This document shows positions 1-10,746 of a stretch of DNA of 64,000 bases, in pieces; the stretch's first letter is position 1; each line of letters begins with the position of its first letter. The notes below the pieces were generated by a model. It saw only the letters and a list, made by a program, of their open reading frames with translations, searched no databases and was not told where the DNA came from. The stretch covers positions 372,001-436,000 of the forward strand of contig NZ_JACHGB010000002.1 in assembly GCF_014202215.1 (NCBI RefSeq), read 5' to 3'. This DNA is from Quisquiliibacterium transsilvanicum (GTDB lineage: Bacteria > Pseudomonadota > Gammaproteobacteria > Burkholderiales > Burkholderiaceae_E). Made by a program: the position numbers and the translations under genes.

Positions 1-1235
1 GGCGAGGCGGCGGCGCCGCGCGAGGGCAGCAGCTCCCAGTTGCGGTTGTCGGTGCTGGCCACGGTGCCGGTGCGCAGCACACGCTTGAGCTCGGCGCCCT
101 CCAGCCGGGTCACCTCGGCCACCGCGGCCTCGAGCGCCAGCTGCACCTCGGCCAGCGCGGGCACCGGCACCCAGGGCGGCAGGTCCTCGTCCAGCACGTG
201 GTCTTCGCGGACGTAGCCGTGGGCGAGCACGTAGTCGCCCAGCGCCTGCGTGTTGCGCAGCCCCGCGCAGTGACCCAGCATGATCCACGCATGCGGGCGC
301 AGCACCGCGATGTGGTCGGTGATGGTCTTGGCGCTGGACGGCCCCACGCCGATGTTGACCATCGTGATGCCGGCGCGGTCGTCGCGCATCAGGTGGTAGG
401 CGGGCATCTGCGGCAGCCGCGGCGGTGCGGCGCCGTCCTCGTCGCCCTCGCGCGCGGCCACGCCGGTGCGCCGCGTCAGCAGGTTGCCGGGCTCCACGAA
501 GGCTACGTAGCGGTCGTCGCCCACCGGCCGCGCCATCCCGTCCTCGCCCACGGGGCGGGCCATCATCTCGCGGCCCAGCTTCACGAACTCGTCGATGTAG
601 AACTGGTAGTTGGTGAACAGCACGAAGTTCTGGAAGTGCTCGGGCCGCGTGCCGGTGTAGTGGCGCAGCCGCTGCAGCGAGTAGTCGACGCGCGGGGCGG
701 TGAACAGCGCCAGCGGATGCGGCTCGCCGGAGCGCGGCTCGTGGGTGCCGTTGGCAATGCCGTCGTCCATCGCGCTCAGGTCGGGCAGGTCGAAGACGTC
801 GCGCAGCAGCATCCTGCGCCGGGCGTCCAGCCGCCCCTCGATCACGTCGTCCGGGCCGATCGCGAAGTGCAGCGGAATCGGCTGGCGGCTGGTGCCCACC
901 TCGAGCGGCACACGGTGGCTCTCGAGCAGCAGCGCGAACTGCTCCAGGTAGTAGCCGCCGAACAGGTCCGGGCGGGTAAGGGTGGTCTCGTAGGTGCCCG
1001 GGCCGGCGACGAAGCCGTAGCTGAGCCGCGAGTTCCAGCGCGAAACGGTGTCGTTGCGCAGGCGCACGAAGGGGTAGCAGGCGCGCAGGTGCCGCGGCGG
1101 ATCGTCACCGGCCACGAAGCGCTGCAGCGCCTCGCGCAGCCAGGCGACGCCGGCTTCATGGATTTCGCGCACCTTCGCCAGCGCCGCCGCGGGGTCGTCG
1201 AAGGCCGCGGGCGGGAAGAAGGGCGCCGGGTTCAT
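1..1235 (-). CDS. amn: AMP nucleosidase, C-terminus cut by the window edge
   Basis: AMP nucleosidase hydrolyses AMP to adenine and ribose 5-phosphate in the cytoplasm, a purine salvage and adenylate-balancing step. The minus strand reads about 411 codons from ATG at 1235 to the window edge without a stop. The N-terminal domain contains [15 protein letters not shown] and [20 protein letters not shown], and the nucleosidase core contains [20 protein letters not shown] and [18 protein letters not shown], all as in the Amn family. The C-terminal end lies outside the window. The start codon overlaps the stop of the upstream methyltransferase gene (ATGA at 1232-1235), so the two are probably translationally coupled. 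Confidence 0.92.
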   Translation of the reverse strand, partial: MNPAPFFPPAAFDDPAAALAKVREIHEAGVAWLREALQRFVAGDDPPRHLRACYPFVRLRNDTVSRWNSRLSYGFVAGPGTYETTLTRPDLFGGYYLEQFALLLESHRVPLEVGTSRQPIPLHFAIGPDDVIEGRLDARRRMLLRDVFDLPDLSAMDDGIANGTHEPRSGEPHPLALFTAPRVDYSLQRLRHYTGTRPEHFQNFVLFTNYQFYIDEFVKLGREMMARPVGEDGMARPVGDDRYVAFVEPGNLLTRRTGVAAREGDEDGAAPPRLPQMPAYHLMRDDRAGITMVNIGVGPSSAKTITDHIAVLRPHAWIMLGHCAGLRNTQALGDYVLAHGYVREDHVLDEDLPPWVPVPALAEVQLALEAAVAEVTRLEGAELKRVLRTGTVASTDNRNWELLPSRGAAAS

Positions 1236-1909
1236 CGCGCGCCCGTGAGGGTGCGCGTGCCGACGTGGTCGAGCCGCCAGATGGTCGCGGGCGGCAGGTT
1301 GCGCGCCACCAGCCCGACGCGCCTCCAGACGAAGCGCGGCGCCGGCGACGCGAAGGGCGGGCTGCCCAGTCCGTAGGTGTACTGCAGCAGCATGGAGCCC
1401 GGCGCGGTGTCCATGGTGTCGGCCAGCGCGCGGATGCAGCCTTCGGCCACTTCCTCCGGAAGCGACTTGAAGGGCAGCGAGGAAACGATGGCCACTGGCG
1501 CGGTGGAGCGCACGTGGCGCGCAAGCTCGGTGGCGCAGCCGTGGACGATCTCCAGCTCCGAATAGCGCTCGCGCAGCACCGACACCATCCACTCGTCGCG
1601 CTCCACGGCCAGCACCCGCGAGAACTCGCGCCGCCGTTCGTTGAGCACCCGGGTGATGGCGCCGGTGCCCGGGCCCACCTCCACCAGGGTGTCGCAGCCG
1701 CAGCCGTCGAGCTCGCGGCCGATGGCGTCGGCCAGCCAGCGGGAGGCCGGGGCCACCGCGCCGACACCGCGCGGGTTTCGGACCACTGCCGCGGCAAAGG
1801 CGAACGCAGCGCTGGGCGCCTGGAACAGCCGCAGGGCCGGAGCACGGAGGCCCGGAATCGCTGCGCTTCGGATTCTCGGGTGACCCCGCGGGTGGAAACG
1901 GTCGCTCAT
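1232..1909 (-). CDS. SAM-dependent methyltransferase, PmtA/KsgA-like
   Basis: A 225-residue class I methyltransferase. Motif [15 protein letters not shown], lies near residue 68. A motif IV-like segment, [12 protein letters not shown], lies near residue 135. The SLPF sequence in place of the NLPY of rRNA adenine dimethylases resembles phospholipid N-methyltransferases of the PmtA type, which methylate phosphatidylethanolamine at the membrane. KsgA-like RNA methylation cannot be excluded by reading alone. The ATG at 1909 fits the family length; the open frame continuing upstream runs through the clpB region and is not coding. The stop overlaps the amn start. Confidence 0.75.
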   Translation of the reverse strand: MSDRFHPRGHPRIRSAAIPGLRAPALRLFQAPSAAFAFAAAVVRNPRGVGAVAPASRWLADAIGRELDGCGCDTLVEVGPGTGAITRVLNERRREFSRVLAVERDEWMVSVLRERYSELEIVHGCATELARHVRSTAPVAIVSSLPFKSLPEEVAEGCIRALADTMDTAPGSMLLQYTYGLGSPPFASPAPRFVWRRVGLVARNLPPATIWRLDHVGTRTLTGAR

Positions 1910-1948
1910 CGTCCCGAAATCTACCGTGTTCGCGCCGGCTGCGCCATG

Positions 1949-1977
1949 CTTGAAAAGCGCGGCGGCCGGCCCCACGT
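1949..1977 (+). promoter_or_regulatory. Sigma-32 (RpoH) heat-shock promoter for clpB
   Basis: CTTGAAA at 1949-1955 is followed after 14 bases by CCCCACGT at 1970-1977. This matches the RpoH pattern CTTGAA, 11-16 bases, CCCCAT-T, with one change in the -10 element. It lies about 55 bases before the clpB ATG, and clpB is a classical RpoH target, so position and sequence agree. Confidence 0.75.
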
Positions 1978-2032
1978 TCATGCCAACCGCAACCCGCCGG
2001 CATCTCCGGCCAACGCCACGGAAACCGAACCC

Positions 2033-4648
<2,616 letters not shown>

Positions 4649-4666
4649 GGCGGGCGTGCCGACGCC

Positions 4667-5029
4667 TCAGCGATAAGTCCAATACCGATGCAGCAGGAAG
4701 GTGACCGGCGGCACCCCGGTCACCACCAGCCCGATGCCCAGCAGGTAGTGCAGGCCCAGCCGGTCGGCCAGCGCCGACAGCAGCACCGCCAGCGTCCAGC
4801 CCACGCAGGAGACCACGGCGAAGCGCGCCAGGCTGCGGGCGCCGGGCGTGGCCGAGAAGCTCCACAGCGTGTTCAGCGCGTAGGAGAAGGCGGTGGCCAC
4901 AAGGAAGGCCGCGCCGTTGGCGAAGGGCGGCGAGCGCTGGGCGAGCTCGATCAGCAGGGCCGCCACGGCCACGTGCACGCCGGTGGCGAGCACTCCCGTC
5001 ACCGCGAAGCGGCGTAGCTGCCGCACCAC
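4667..5029 (-). CDS. GtrA-family small membrane protein
   Basis: A 120-residue protein with four predicted transmembrane helices and the GtrA signature: FAVTGVLATGVHVAV at the N-terminus, FSYALNTLWSF in the middle, HRYWTYR at the end. GtrA proteins are thought to help flip or present polyprenyl-phosphate-linked sugars for envelope glycosylation. The gene starts with GTG at 5029, one base past the stop of the upstream methyltransferase (TGA at 5031-5033), so the two form one transcription unit. The divergent family 2 glycosyltransferase at 5961 is the expected GtrB-type partner. Confidence 0.88.
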   Translation of the reverse strand: MVRQLRRFAVTGVLATGVHVAVAALLIELAQRSPPFANGAAFLVATAFSYALNTLWSFSATPGARSLARFAVVSCVGWTLAVLLSALADRLGLHYLLGIGLVVTGVPPVTFLLHRYWTYR

Positions 5030-5030
5030 C

Positions 5031-5786
5031 TCAGCGGCCGTCTTGCCGCGCGGGCGGCGCCGCCAGGATCGCCATCAGCGACACCCCGAAAGGCAGGTCC
5101 ATCCGCGGCAGCAGGTGGCGCTCCAGCGCGAAGATGCCTTCGAACGTCGCGTTCACCGGGCCCGCCGGCACCGCGGTGCCGGTGGCCTGCGCGCTGCCCA
5201 TCAGCCGATCCTTCAGGCGCGCGAGCGCAGCCAGCGGAAAGAGCAGGGTGTTGAAGTGCGACAGCCGGCGCACTTCCAGTCCCGCACCGGAGGCCGCCTC
5301 GCGCAGGCCCGCAGCGGTGTAGCGCCGCTTGTGGTGCAGGAACTCGTCGTGGGCGCTCCACAGCCAGCGGCAGGCGGGCACCGTCACCAGCAGGCGCCCG
5401 CCGTCGGCGAGCAGGCCGCGCAGCGCGCGCAGGGTCTCAACGTCCTCTTCGATGTGCTCGAGCACGTCGAACATGCAGATCAGGTCGAAGCGCTCGCCAG
5501 CGAAGGGAATCTCGCCGGGGCAGCGCCCGGCGCGCACGTCGAAGCCGCTGCCCAGCTTGCGCGCGGCGATCTCGCGGGCACTCGCGTCCATCTCCATCGC
5601 GCTCACGCTGCCGAAGCCCGCGAGCATGCGCAGGTTGCCGCCGGTGCCGGAGCCCACCTCCAGGATGCGGGCCTGCGCAGGCAGACCCAGCGATGCGACC
5701 AGCCCGGAGAGGATTCGCCGGCGCCCCCTGAACCACCAGTGACGGTCCTCGGTCTCGGACATCTCCAGGTAGGCATCGGGGCTCAA
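5031..5786 (-). CDS. Class I SAM-dependent methyltransferase (envelope cluster)
   Basis: A 251-residue methyltransferase with motif I LEVGSGTGGNLRML, the acidic loop AMEMDASAREIA, motif II DLICMFDVLEHIEED and the downstream LVTVPACRWLWSAHDEFLHH block. This type is usually found beside GtrA and dolichol-phosphate-sugar glycosyltransferases. I prefer the TTG at 5786, because GGAG lies nine bases upstream and the resulting MSPDAYLEMSETEDRHWWF is a typical N-terminus; the ATG at 5762 gives 243 residues and has no good ribosome site. It is paralogous to the methyltransferase at 8047-8763. The substrate is unknown. Confidence 0.85.
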   Translation of the reverse strand: MSPDAYLEMSETEDRHWWFRGRRRILSGLVASLGLPAQARILEVGSGTGGNLRMLAGFGSVSAMEMDASAREIAARKLGSGFDVRAGRCPGEIPFAGERFDLICMFDVLEHIEEDVETLRALRGLLADGGRLLVTVPACRWLWSAHDEFLHHKRRYTAAGLREAASGAGLEVRRLSHFNTLLFPLAALARLKDRLMGSAQATGTAVPAGPVNATFEGIFALERHLLPRMDLPFGVSLMAILAAPPARQDGR

Positions 5787-5795
5787 CGGGAAACA

Positions 5796-5799
5796 CTCC
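5796..5799 (-). promoter_or_regulatory. Ribosome binding site supporting the TTG start at 5786
   Basis: On the minus strand GGAG stands nine bases before the TTG at 5786. No comparable site precedes the in-frame ATG at 5762. This decides the start in favour of the longer protein. Confidence 0.5.
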
Positions 5800-5960
5800 A
5801 GGCGGGTGGGGCTGCGGCGAATCGACCCGGCGGACGGCGCCGCCCGGGATGGTGGACGTAGAATGCCTGCGCCCGCATCGAGCGGCGGCGCGCCGATTCG
5901 GAAGCTGCGCATCTTACCAAGCGGTCCGCGCCTGCCGCGGCCAGGTCCACGGAACGAGCA

Positions 5961-6983
5961 ATGACCCACCCAGGAGCACCCGACACCCACGCAGCCCGCA
6001 AGCTGGTGAGCCTCGTCGTGCCCATGTACAACGAGGCGCCGGCGCTGGACGCGCTGTTCGCGCGCCTGATGCATGTGTTGGAGCCGCTGCAGGCGCGCTA
6101 CCGATTCGAAGTGGTGTGCGTCAACGACGGCAGCCGCGACGCCACGCTGGAGGCGCTGATCCGCAAGTCGCGCGAGATTCCGGTGCTGCGGGTGGTGGAC
6201 CTGTCGCGCAACTTCGGCAAGGAGTCCGCGCTGTCGGCCGGCATCGGCGAGGCTCGCGGCGACGCAGTGATCCCCCTGGATGCCGACCTGCAGGACCCTC
6301 CCGAGCTGATCGTGCAGATGCTGGAGAAGTGGGAGGCCGGTGCCGAGGTGGTGCTGGCGCACCGCGTGAACCGCGACACCGACGGCTTCCTCAAGCGGCT
6401 CACCGCGAAGTATTTCTACCGGGTGCACAACGCGCTCTCGGACCCCACCATCCCCGAGAACGTCGGCGATTTCCGCCTGATGGACCGCCGCGTGGTGGAC
6501 GTACTGCTGAGCCTGCCCGAGAGCCGCCGCTTCATGAAAGGGCTGTTCGCGTGGGTGGGCTTCCGCACCGAATCGGTGGGCTACGAGCGCAGGGAGCGCT
6601 CCGCTGGCAGCACCAAGTTCTCCGGCTGGAAGCTCTGGAACCTGGCGCTGGAGGGCATCACCAGCTTCAGCACCGTGCCGCTGCGGGCATGGACCTACTT
6701 CGGCGGCGCAGTCGCCCTGCTGGCGCTGGTCTACGGCCTGCTGCTGGTCACCCGCACGCTGCTGTTCGGCGCCGACCTGCCGGGCTATGCGTCGCTGATG
6801 ACCGCGGTGCTGTTCCTGGGCGGGGTGCAGCTGATCGGGATCGGGGTGCTGGGGGAGTACGTGGGCCGGATTTATGTGGAGTCGAAGCGGCGGCCGGCGT
6901 TTGTGGTTCGGGCGAGGTATGAGGGGGGGGCGGAGATGCCGGTGGGTGCGGCCTTGCCGCAGGGAGCCCCGGAGCAGGCCTGA
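5961..6983 (+). CDS. Family 2 glycosyltransferase, polyprenyl-phosphate type (GtrB/DPM1-like)
   Basis: A 340-residue inner-membrane glycosyltransferase that probably transfers a sugar from a nucleotide donor to polyprenyl phosphate. The GT-A fold starts with SLVVPMYNEAPALDALF near residue 16, followed by VVCVNDGSRDATLEAL and the metal-binding segment IPLDADLQDPPELI near residue 110. Two C-terminal transmembrane helices follow (about 240-265 and 273-295), as in GtrB and DPM1-like enzymes. It stands alone on the plus strand, divergent from the methyltransferase/GtrA pair. The C-terminal 30 residues are low in conservation-like features. The sugar cannot be read from sequence. Confidence 0.88.
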   Translation: MTHPGAPDTHAARKLVSLVVPMYNEAPALDALFARLMHVLEPLQARYRFEVVCVNDGSRDATLEALIRKSREIPVLRVVDLSRNFGKESALSAGIGEARGDAVIPLDADLQDPPELIVQMLEKWEAGAEVVLAHRVNRDTDGFLKRLTAKYFYRVHNALSDPTIPENVGDFRLMDRRVVDVLLSLPESRRFMKGLFAWVGFRTESVGYERRERSAGSTKFSGWKLWNLALEGITSFSTVPLRAWTYFGGAVALLALVYGLLLVTRTLLFGADLPGYASLMTAVLFLGGVQLIGIGVLGEYVGRIYVESKRRPAFVVRARYEGGAEMPVGAALPQGAPEQA

Positions 6984-6998
6984 CGAGGAAGCCTGCGG

Positions 6999-8027
6999 TC
7001 AGAGCGAATCGCGGTGGGGCGTACCGTCGGGCTCCGGGCTGCGTCTTCGCAGCGACAGGTAGTTGAAGCGCTTCTGCTCCAGGCGCCCACGCGCCACGCT
7101 GTCGAGGATCAGGCCGCAGCCGGCGGACATCGCGGCAAGGCTCATCAGGCCGGTGGCCAGGACGGCCGTCGGCAGACGCGGCACCAGCCCCGTCTCCTGC
7201 CAGGTGAGGAACAGCGGCCAGGCCAGCACCAGCGAAAGCAGCGCGAGGGAGACGCCGATGCCGCCGAAGAACAGCATCGGCCTGACCTCCTTGAACAGCA
7301 GCATCATCGCGGAGAGAATGCGCGTGCCGTCCCGCATGGTGTTCAGCTTGCTGTGCGAGCCTTCCTCGCGGGGCGCGTAGTGCGTGTCCATCTCTGCCAC
7401 GGGCATGCGGAGCTGACTCGCGTATACCGACATCTCGGTCTCGATCTCGAAGCCGCTGGAGATCGCTGGAAAACTCTTCGCGAAGCGATGCGAGAACACC
7501 CGGTAACCGGAGAAGATGTCGGTGAACCCGGCGCCGAACAGCCGTCGATAGAGCCCGTTGAAGGCCCGGTTGCCGCTGGCGTGTCCCTTGCGGTGGGCGT
7601 TGCCATGGACGCCCCGCCGGATGCCGATGACCATGTCGAGCCGTTCGTCGAGCAGGCGCTGGATCATCGCCGGCGCAGCCTCGGCTTCGTAGGTGTTGTC
7701 GCCGTCCGCCATCACGTACACGTCGGCGTCGATGTCGCCGAACATGCGGCGCACCACGCTGCCCTTGCCCGGCAGCGGTTCGAAGCGAACCACGGCGCCC
7801 GCGCGCCGTGCAATGTCGGCGGTGCCGTCGGTGGAGCGGTTGTCGTAGACGTAGATCGTCGCCGAGGGAAGCGTTCTACGGAACCGCTCGACGGTCGCGG
7901 CGATCGAGACTGCTTCGTTGTGGCAGGGGATCAGGACGGCTAGGTCGATACGATTGCGGTCGCCAGACCCCCTCGGAACCGGGGTCGTGCCTCCGACGAC
8001 ACGCAAGGGGGAGAGATCGGTTTCCAC
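6999..8027 (-). CDS. Family 2 glycosyltransferase with C-terminal membrane helices
   Basis: A 342-residue enzyme with an N-terminal GT-A domain: LAVLIPCHNEAVSIAATV near residue 29, YVYDNRSTDGTADIA near 58 and the DXD-like VMADGDNTYEAEA near 106. Two hydrophobic helices follow at about 250-275 and 285-310. It starts with GTG at 8027, with AAGGAA seven bases upstream. It is the last gene of the four-gene minus-strand operon beginning at 10414, and lies 19 bases after the methyltransferase. The acceptor is probably a membrane lipid, from the operon context. The protein also resembles the glycosyltransferase at 5961. Confidence 0.86.
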   Translation of the reverse strand: METDLSPLRVVGGTTPVPRGSGDRNRIDLAVLIPCHNEAVSIAATVERFRRTLPSATIYVYDNRSTDGTADIARRAGAVVRFEPLPGKGSVVRRMFGDIDADVYVMADGDNTYEAEAAPAMIQRLLDERLDMVIGIRRGVHGNAHRKGHASGNRAFNGLYRRLFGAGFTDIFSGYRVFSHRFAKSFPAISSGFEIETEMSVYASQLRMPVAEMDTHYAPREEGSHSKLNTMRDGTRILSAMMLLFKEVRPMLFFGGIGVSLALLSLVLAWPLFLTWQETGLVPRLPTAVLATGLMSLAAMSAGCGLILDSVARGRLEQKRFNYLSLRRRSPEPDGTPHRDSL

Positions 8028-8046
8028 TGGGCTTTCCTTCGCAGAC

Positions 8047-8763
8047 TCAAACGACCGCTACTGCGTAGACGTTCTTTCCGATCCATCGGTCGGTGAGCGA
8101 ATCCAGCATCCGGCTCAGCGGAAACACGAGGCGGTCATAGCGGGCGATCGAGTCGGCGGTGAGCGTGCCCGACCCGCTGATCGCGCGGTACAGCAGGCTT
8201 GCCGCGAAGCCCAGGGTGTCCACGTAGCGGCTGAATTCCACCCGGAAGCCGGCGCCTGACAGCGCGGCCTCGAGCGAGCGGCGCGTGTAGCGCCGATGGT
8301 GGCCCACCAGCCGGTCCATCTCCGAGTAAAGCACCTGGAATGCCGGCACGTAGACCAGGACGCGCGCGCCGGATTGCAGTCGTGTGCGCAGCCCTGTCAA
8401 GGCGGCGCGGTCGTCTTCGATGTGCTCGAGCACGTTCAGCGAGTAGGCGTAGTGCAGCGATTGCGGCGATATCTCGTCGATGGCCATGACCGTATGCAGG
8501 CCACCAGCCTGCGCCCGTGCGGCCAGGCTAGCGTCGACCTCCAGGCAGCTCACATCGAGCCCACGCCGCTTCAGTGCCAGCGCGAAGTCACCTAGGCCTG
8601 CGCCGAAGTCGAGCACCGGCCCGTTGCCAGGAGGCGCGTGCCGTGCGACGAGTTGCTCCAGGAACCGGTTGTAGCGCACGGCGGAGCGCATCGCGTCCAG
8701 ATTGTCGCGCCCGGAATAGGGGGAGTCCGCCACTGCGCCGGCGCTTCCGCTATCCATGCTCAT
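8047..8763 (-). CDS. Class I SAM-dependent methyltransferase (lipid operon)
   Basis: A 238-residue methyltransferase. Motif I is VLDFGAGLGDFALAL near residue 48; later come AYSLNVLEHIEDDRAAL and VYVPAFQVLYSEMDRLVGHH. The block VLEHIEDD to HHRRYT is shared with the methyltransferase at 5031-5786, so the two are paralogues. The ATG at 8763 overlaps the stop of the upstream PAP2-type gene (ATGA), which decides this start over the ATG two codons later. The partners suggest a lipid or lipid-linked sugar substrate, but that is inference. Confidence 0.85.
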   Translation of the reverse strand: MSMDSGSAGAVADSPYSGRDNLDAMRSAVRYNRFLEQLVARHAPPGNGPVLDFGAGLGDFALALKRRGLDVSCLEVDASLAARAQAGGLHTVMAIDEISPQSLHYAYSLNVLEHIEDDRAALTGLRTRLQSGARVLVYVPAFQVLYSEMDRLVGHHRRYTRRSLEAALSGAGFRVEFSRYVDTLGFAASLLYRAISGSGTLTADSIARYDRLVFPLSRMLDSLTDRWIGKNVYAVAVV

Positions 8764-9833
8764 GTCAGTTCTCCGTTCCGATCGGAGGTCTGCTTCATCG
8801 CCTGCGCGTGAGCACCGCCGACTGCGAAAGGCGGCCTTGTTCCCGGCTCCGTGAGGGGCTCTACCCGCCTCAACAATGCACGCGTCAGCAGGACGCACAA
8901 GCCCGCGAGCAACATTCCGCTCGCGCCATCCAGGATGTAATGCCATCCGAGCAGGACCGTTGACGTCCAGACTGCCAGGACCCAGGGAACCGTGAGAAAC
9001 AGCGTTCGCCGATTGGCAACCGCAAGCCAGAACGCGGTGGTCGCAACCATGGCTACGTGCAGGCTAGGCATCGCCGAGACTCCGCCGAGAAGAATCCCGC
9101 CACGCTGCATCGCCTCCGACGGCGGGAGCGCCATCACCTCGGCAACCACCTTCATTGCCGTCTGTGTGGCCGATCCGTCCAGGTAGGCGAAGAGATCGGG
9201 GCGATAGAAGGCCGGGCCCATCACAGGGTTCAGCATGCCGAGGAGGCGGCCGACATAGAAGAGCAGGATCATCGACACGCAGTAGCGCAGAATGATTCGC
9301 GGCCCGCGTCCTACGACAACCAGCGCGAAGGCGGCGAAGACCTCGATGGCCCATGCGCTGTGATAGAGGCGATCCCAGGCGACGGCGTCAATGCGCAGGT
9401 CCTTGAGGTGCGCGAGCAATGTCCCCTCGATGTGCCACAGAATCGGGTCGCGCCACTGGGTCGTGTGCTGCAGCATGTCCAGGCTGAGCAGCGTTATGTT
9501 CGACGTTCCGTGTATCGCTGCGGCGGTCAGCATCAGCATCGGAATCGGCAGGACTCCACAGGTGAAGAACCGCACGCGGCGCATCGATTCCATGGTCGGC
9601 ATACCGTCGGCGTGGCGAACGTGGCCTGCCAGCTTCCGCGATGCCATGCCGATGGTGATCAGCGCGCCGTCCCACAGGATTGCAAGCGTGAGAAGGATCG
9701 CCAGGAATCCCGTCAGGAAAACGGTTGCGTCCGGAAACCAGAACGTGAATGGCGATCCGGTTGCCGCGGCGAGTACCGCGGTCGTCAGGATCGCGACCGC
9801 GTAGATCCCTGCGATGATGCCAAGTTCCCTCAT
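8760..9833 (-). CDS. Aur1-like PAP2 membrane transferase/phosphatase
   Basis: A 357-residue polytopic membrane protein with about seven hydrophobic segments. The C-terminal half carries the phosphatase/phosphotransferase signature: SAMPSLHVAM around residues 253-262 (His259) and GWHYILDGASG around 296-306 (His298, Asp302). This is the pattern of inositol-phosphorylceramide synthase-type PAP2 proteins, which move a phospho-alcohol head group between lipids or cleave a lipid phosphate. The N-terminal half has extra helices of unknown role. The ATG at 9833 overlaps the upstream PAP2 stop and its own stop overlaps the methyltransferase start, so translation of three genes is coupled. Confidence 0.8.
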   Translation of the reverse strand: MRELGIIAGIYAVAILTTAVLAAATGSPFTFWFPDATVFLTGFLAILLTLAILWDGALITIGMASRKLAGHVRHADGMPTMESMRRVRFFTCGVLPIPMLMLTAAAIHGTSNITLLSLDMLQHTTQWRDPILWHIEGTLLAHLKDLRIDAVAWDRLYHSAWAIEVFAAFALVVVGRGPRIILRYCVSMILLFYVGRLLGMLNPVMGPAFYRPDLFAYLDGSATQTAMKVVAEVMALPPSEAMQRGGILLGGVSAMPSLHVAMVATTAFWLAVANRRTLFLTVPWVLAVWTSTVLLGWHYILDGASGMLLAGLCVLLTRALLRRVEPLTEPGTRPPFAVGGAHAQAMKQTSDRNGELT

Positions 9834-10414
9834 CCCTGCTCTCCCATGATGATGGCGCGAGGCCGGATGGCGCTGCGAACGAGCGCCGTGACCAGTGCGG
9901 CGACGAACGCGCCGCCCGCCACGTCGGCCGGGAAATGCGCGCCCACGGACACTCTCGAGATGCAGACGAGTAGCGCGAAGGCGATGAGCGTGATCCGGAG
10001 GGGCCGCGCGGCACCTGGAGAAAGCGCGCATGCGGTCAGGACCGCAAATGCGGCGTGCCCCGACGGAAAGGCGTGCACGGCGTCCTGCGCACCGATCACG
10101 GCAACTCGTGTTCCGAGCGCCAGCAGCGGGCGGGGGAAATCCAGAGCACTCTTGAGGATCGGCACGATCAGGGCGGAGACGAGCACATATCCGATCGCGA
10201 AAACGATGACATTGCGCATCGGCAGTCGGCCGGGATGTCGCCATGCGAACCATACGGCCAGCGCGAGGTAGAAAGGGTACAGGCGCGGGTGTCCCAGCAC
10301 GCTGAACGGGGCCATCGACGCATCGACGAACGTGCCACGCACGCCATTTATCAGCAGGAACAACTGTTGGTTGAGACCGAACCAGTCGTACGCGGGATTT
10401 TCAGGGGTCAGCAT
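9830..10414 (-). CDS. PAP2-family membrane phosphatase
   Basis: A 194-residue membrane phosphatase with all three catalytic motifs of the type 2 phosphatidic acid phosphatase family. They are K88 to R95-P96 (KSALDFPRP), PSGH at 117-120, and SR at 153-154 with H160 and D164. Five to six helices surround them, which places the active site at the periplasmic face. Family members dephosphorylate phosphatidic acid, phosphatidylglycerol phosphate or undecaprenyl pyrophosphate; the substrate cannot be chosen here. It is the first gene of the operon, followed by an Aur1-like transferase, a methyltransferase and a glycosyltransferase. Confidence 0.87.
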   Translation of the reverse strand: MLTPENPAYDWFGLNQQLFLLINGVRGTFVDASMAPFSVLGHPRLYPFYLALAVWFAWRHPGRLPMRNVIVFAIGYVLVSALIVPILKSALDFPRPLLALGTRVAVIGAQDAVHAFPSGHAAFAVLTACALSPGAARPLRITLIAFALLVCISRVSVGAHFPADVAGGAFVAALVTALVRSAIRPRAIIMGEQG

Positions 10415-10498
10415 CGCGACTTCGGACGGTGGTCTGCAGTGTGGTCTCGCGCGGGGGGCAGCAAGCGGCCAGGTCGTGATTGCCTGCCTCGTCCGGGC

Positions 10499-10533
10499 GC
10501 GATGGGCACCGCCGAAGTAGCGGTGCCCATCGC
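10499..10533. repeat. Perfect 14-bp inverted repeat (operator or hairpin)
   Basis: GCGATGGGCACCGC at 10499-10512 is exactly repeated in reverse complement at 10520-10533, separated by seven bases (CGAAGTA). There is no T-run on either side, and both flanking genes point away, so a terminator makes little sense. A regulator binding site, a leader hairpin or a stand-alone palindromic repeat are the remaining readings. Confidence 0.7.
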
Positions 10534-10736
10534 TAGCGTGGTGGTACCTGCCGTTTCCACCAATTTAGCTGAACCCCAGCGACCGTGGTGCGTAGGAGTG
10601 CACGCAGCCGCCGCCCCCGATGGGTGACGCTCGATTCCTCGCGAACCGCCCCGCGGGGGGGTGTCGCGCATTGCGGGCCGGGTGTTCTAATCGAGCGCCG
10701 ACAGTGCCAGAGGTGGCCGGACGCGGCAACTGACAC

Positions 10737-10740
10737 GGAG
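10737..10740 (+). promoter_or_regulatory. Ribosome binding site deciding the TTG start of the hybrid kinase
   Basis: GGAG ends six bases before the TTG at 10747. The longer open frame starting at 10585 would add about 54 residues with no family-like content, so this site fixes the start. Confidence 0.55.
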
Positions 10741-10746
10741 AGCGCA

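Larger units (their letters stand above)
10415..10746. other. Divergent intergenic region between lipid operon and sensor kinase
   Basis: This 332-base stretch must hold promoters for both the lipid operon (minus) and the hybrid kinase (plus). No protein-like frame is convincing. The clearest element is the perfect 14-bp inverted repeat listed separately. I see no good -35/-10 pair on either strand. Confidence 0.5.

Noticed and set aside
198-1376. A 392-codon plus-strand frame at the left end
   Set aside because: It lies opposite amn, whose minus-strand translation shows clear family motifs; the plus frame has no recognisable domain.
1265-2032. An N-terminal extension of ClpB by 256 residues
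   Set aside because: ClpB proteins start at MRLDKL; the extension overlaps the minus-strand methyltransferase and the heat-shock promoter.
10499-10533. The 14-bp inverted repeat as a terminator
   Set aside because: Both flanking genes are transcribed away from it and there is no T-run, so termination has no obvious target.
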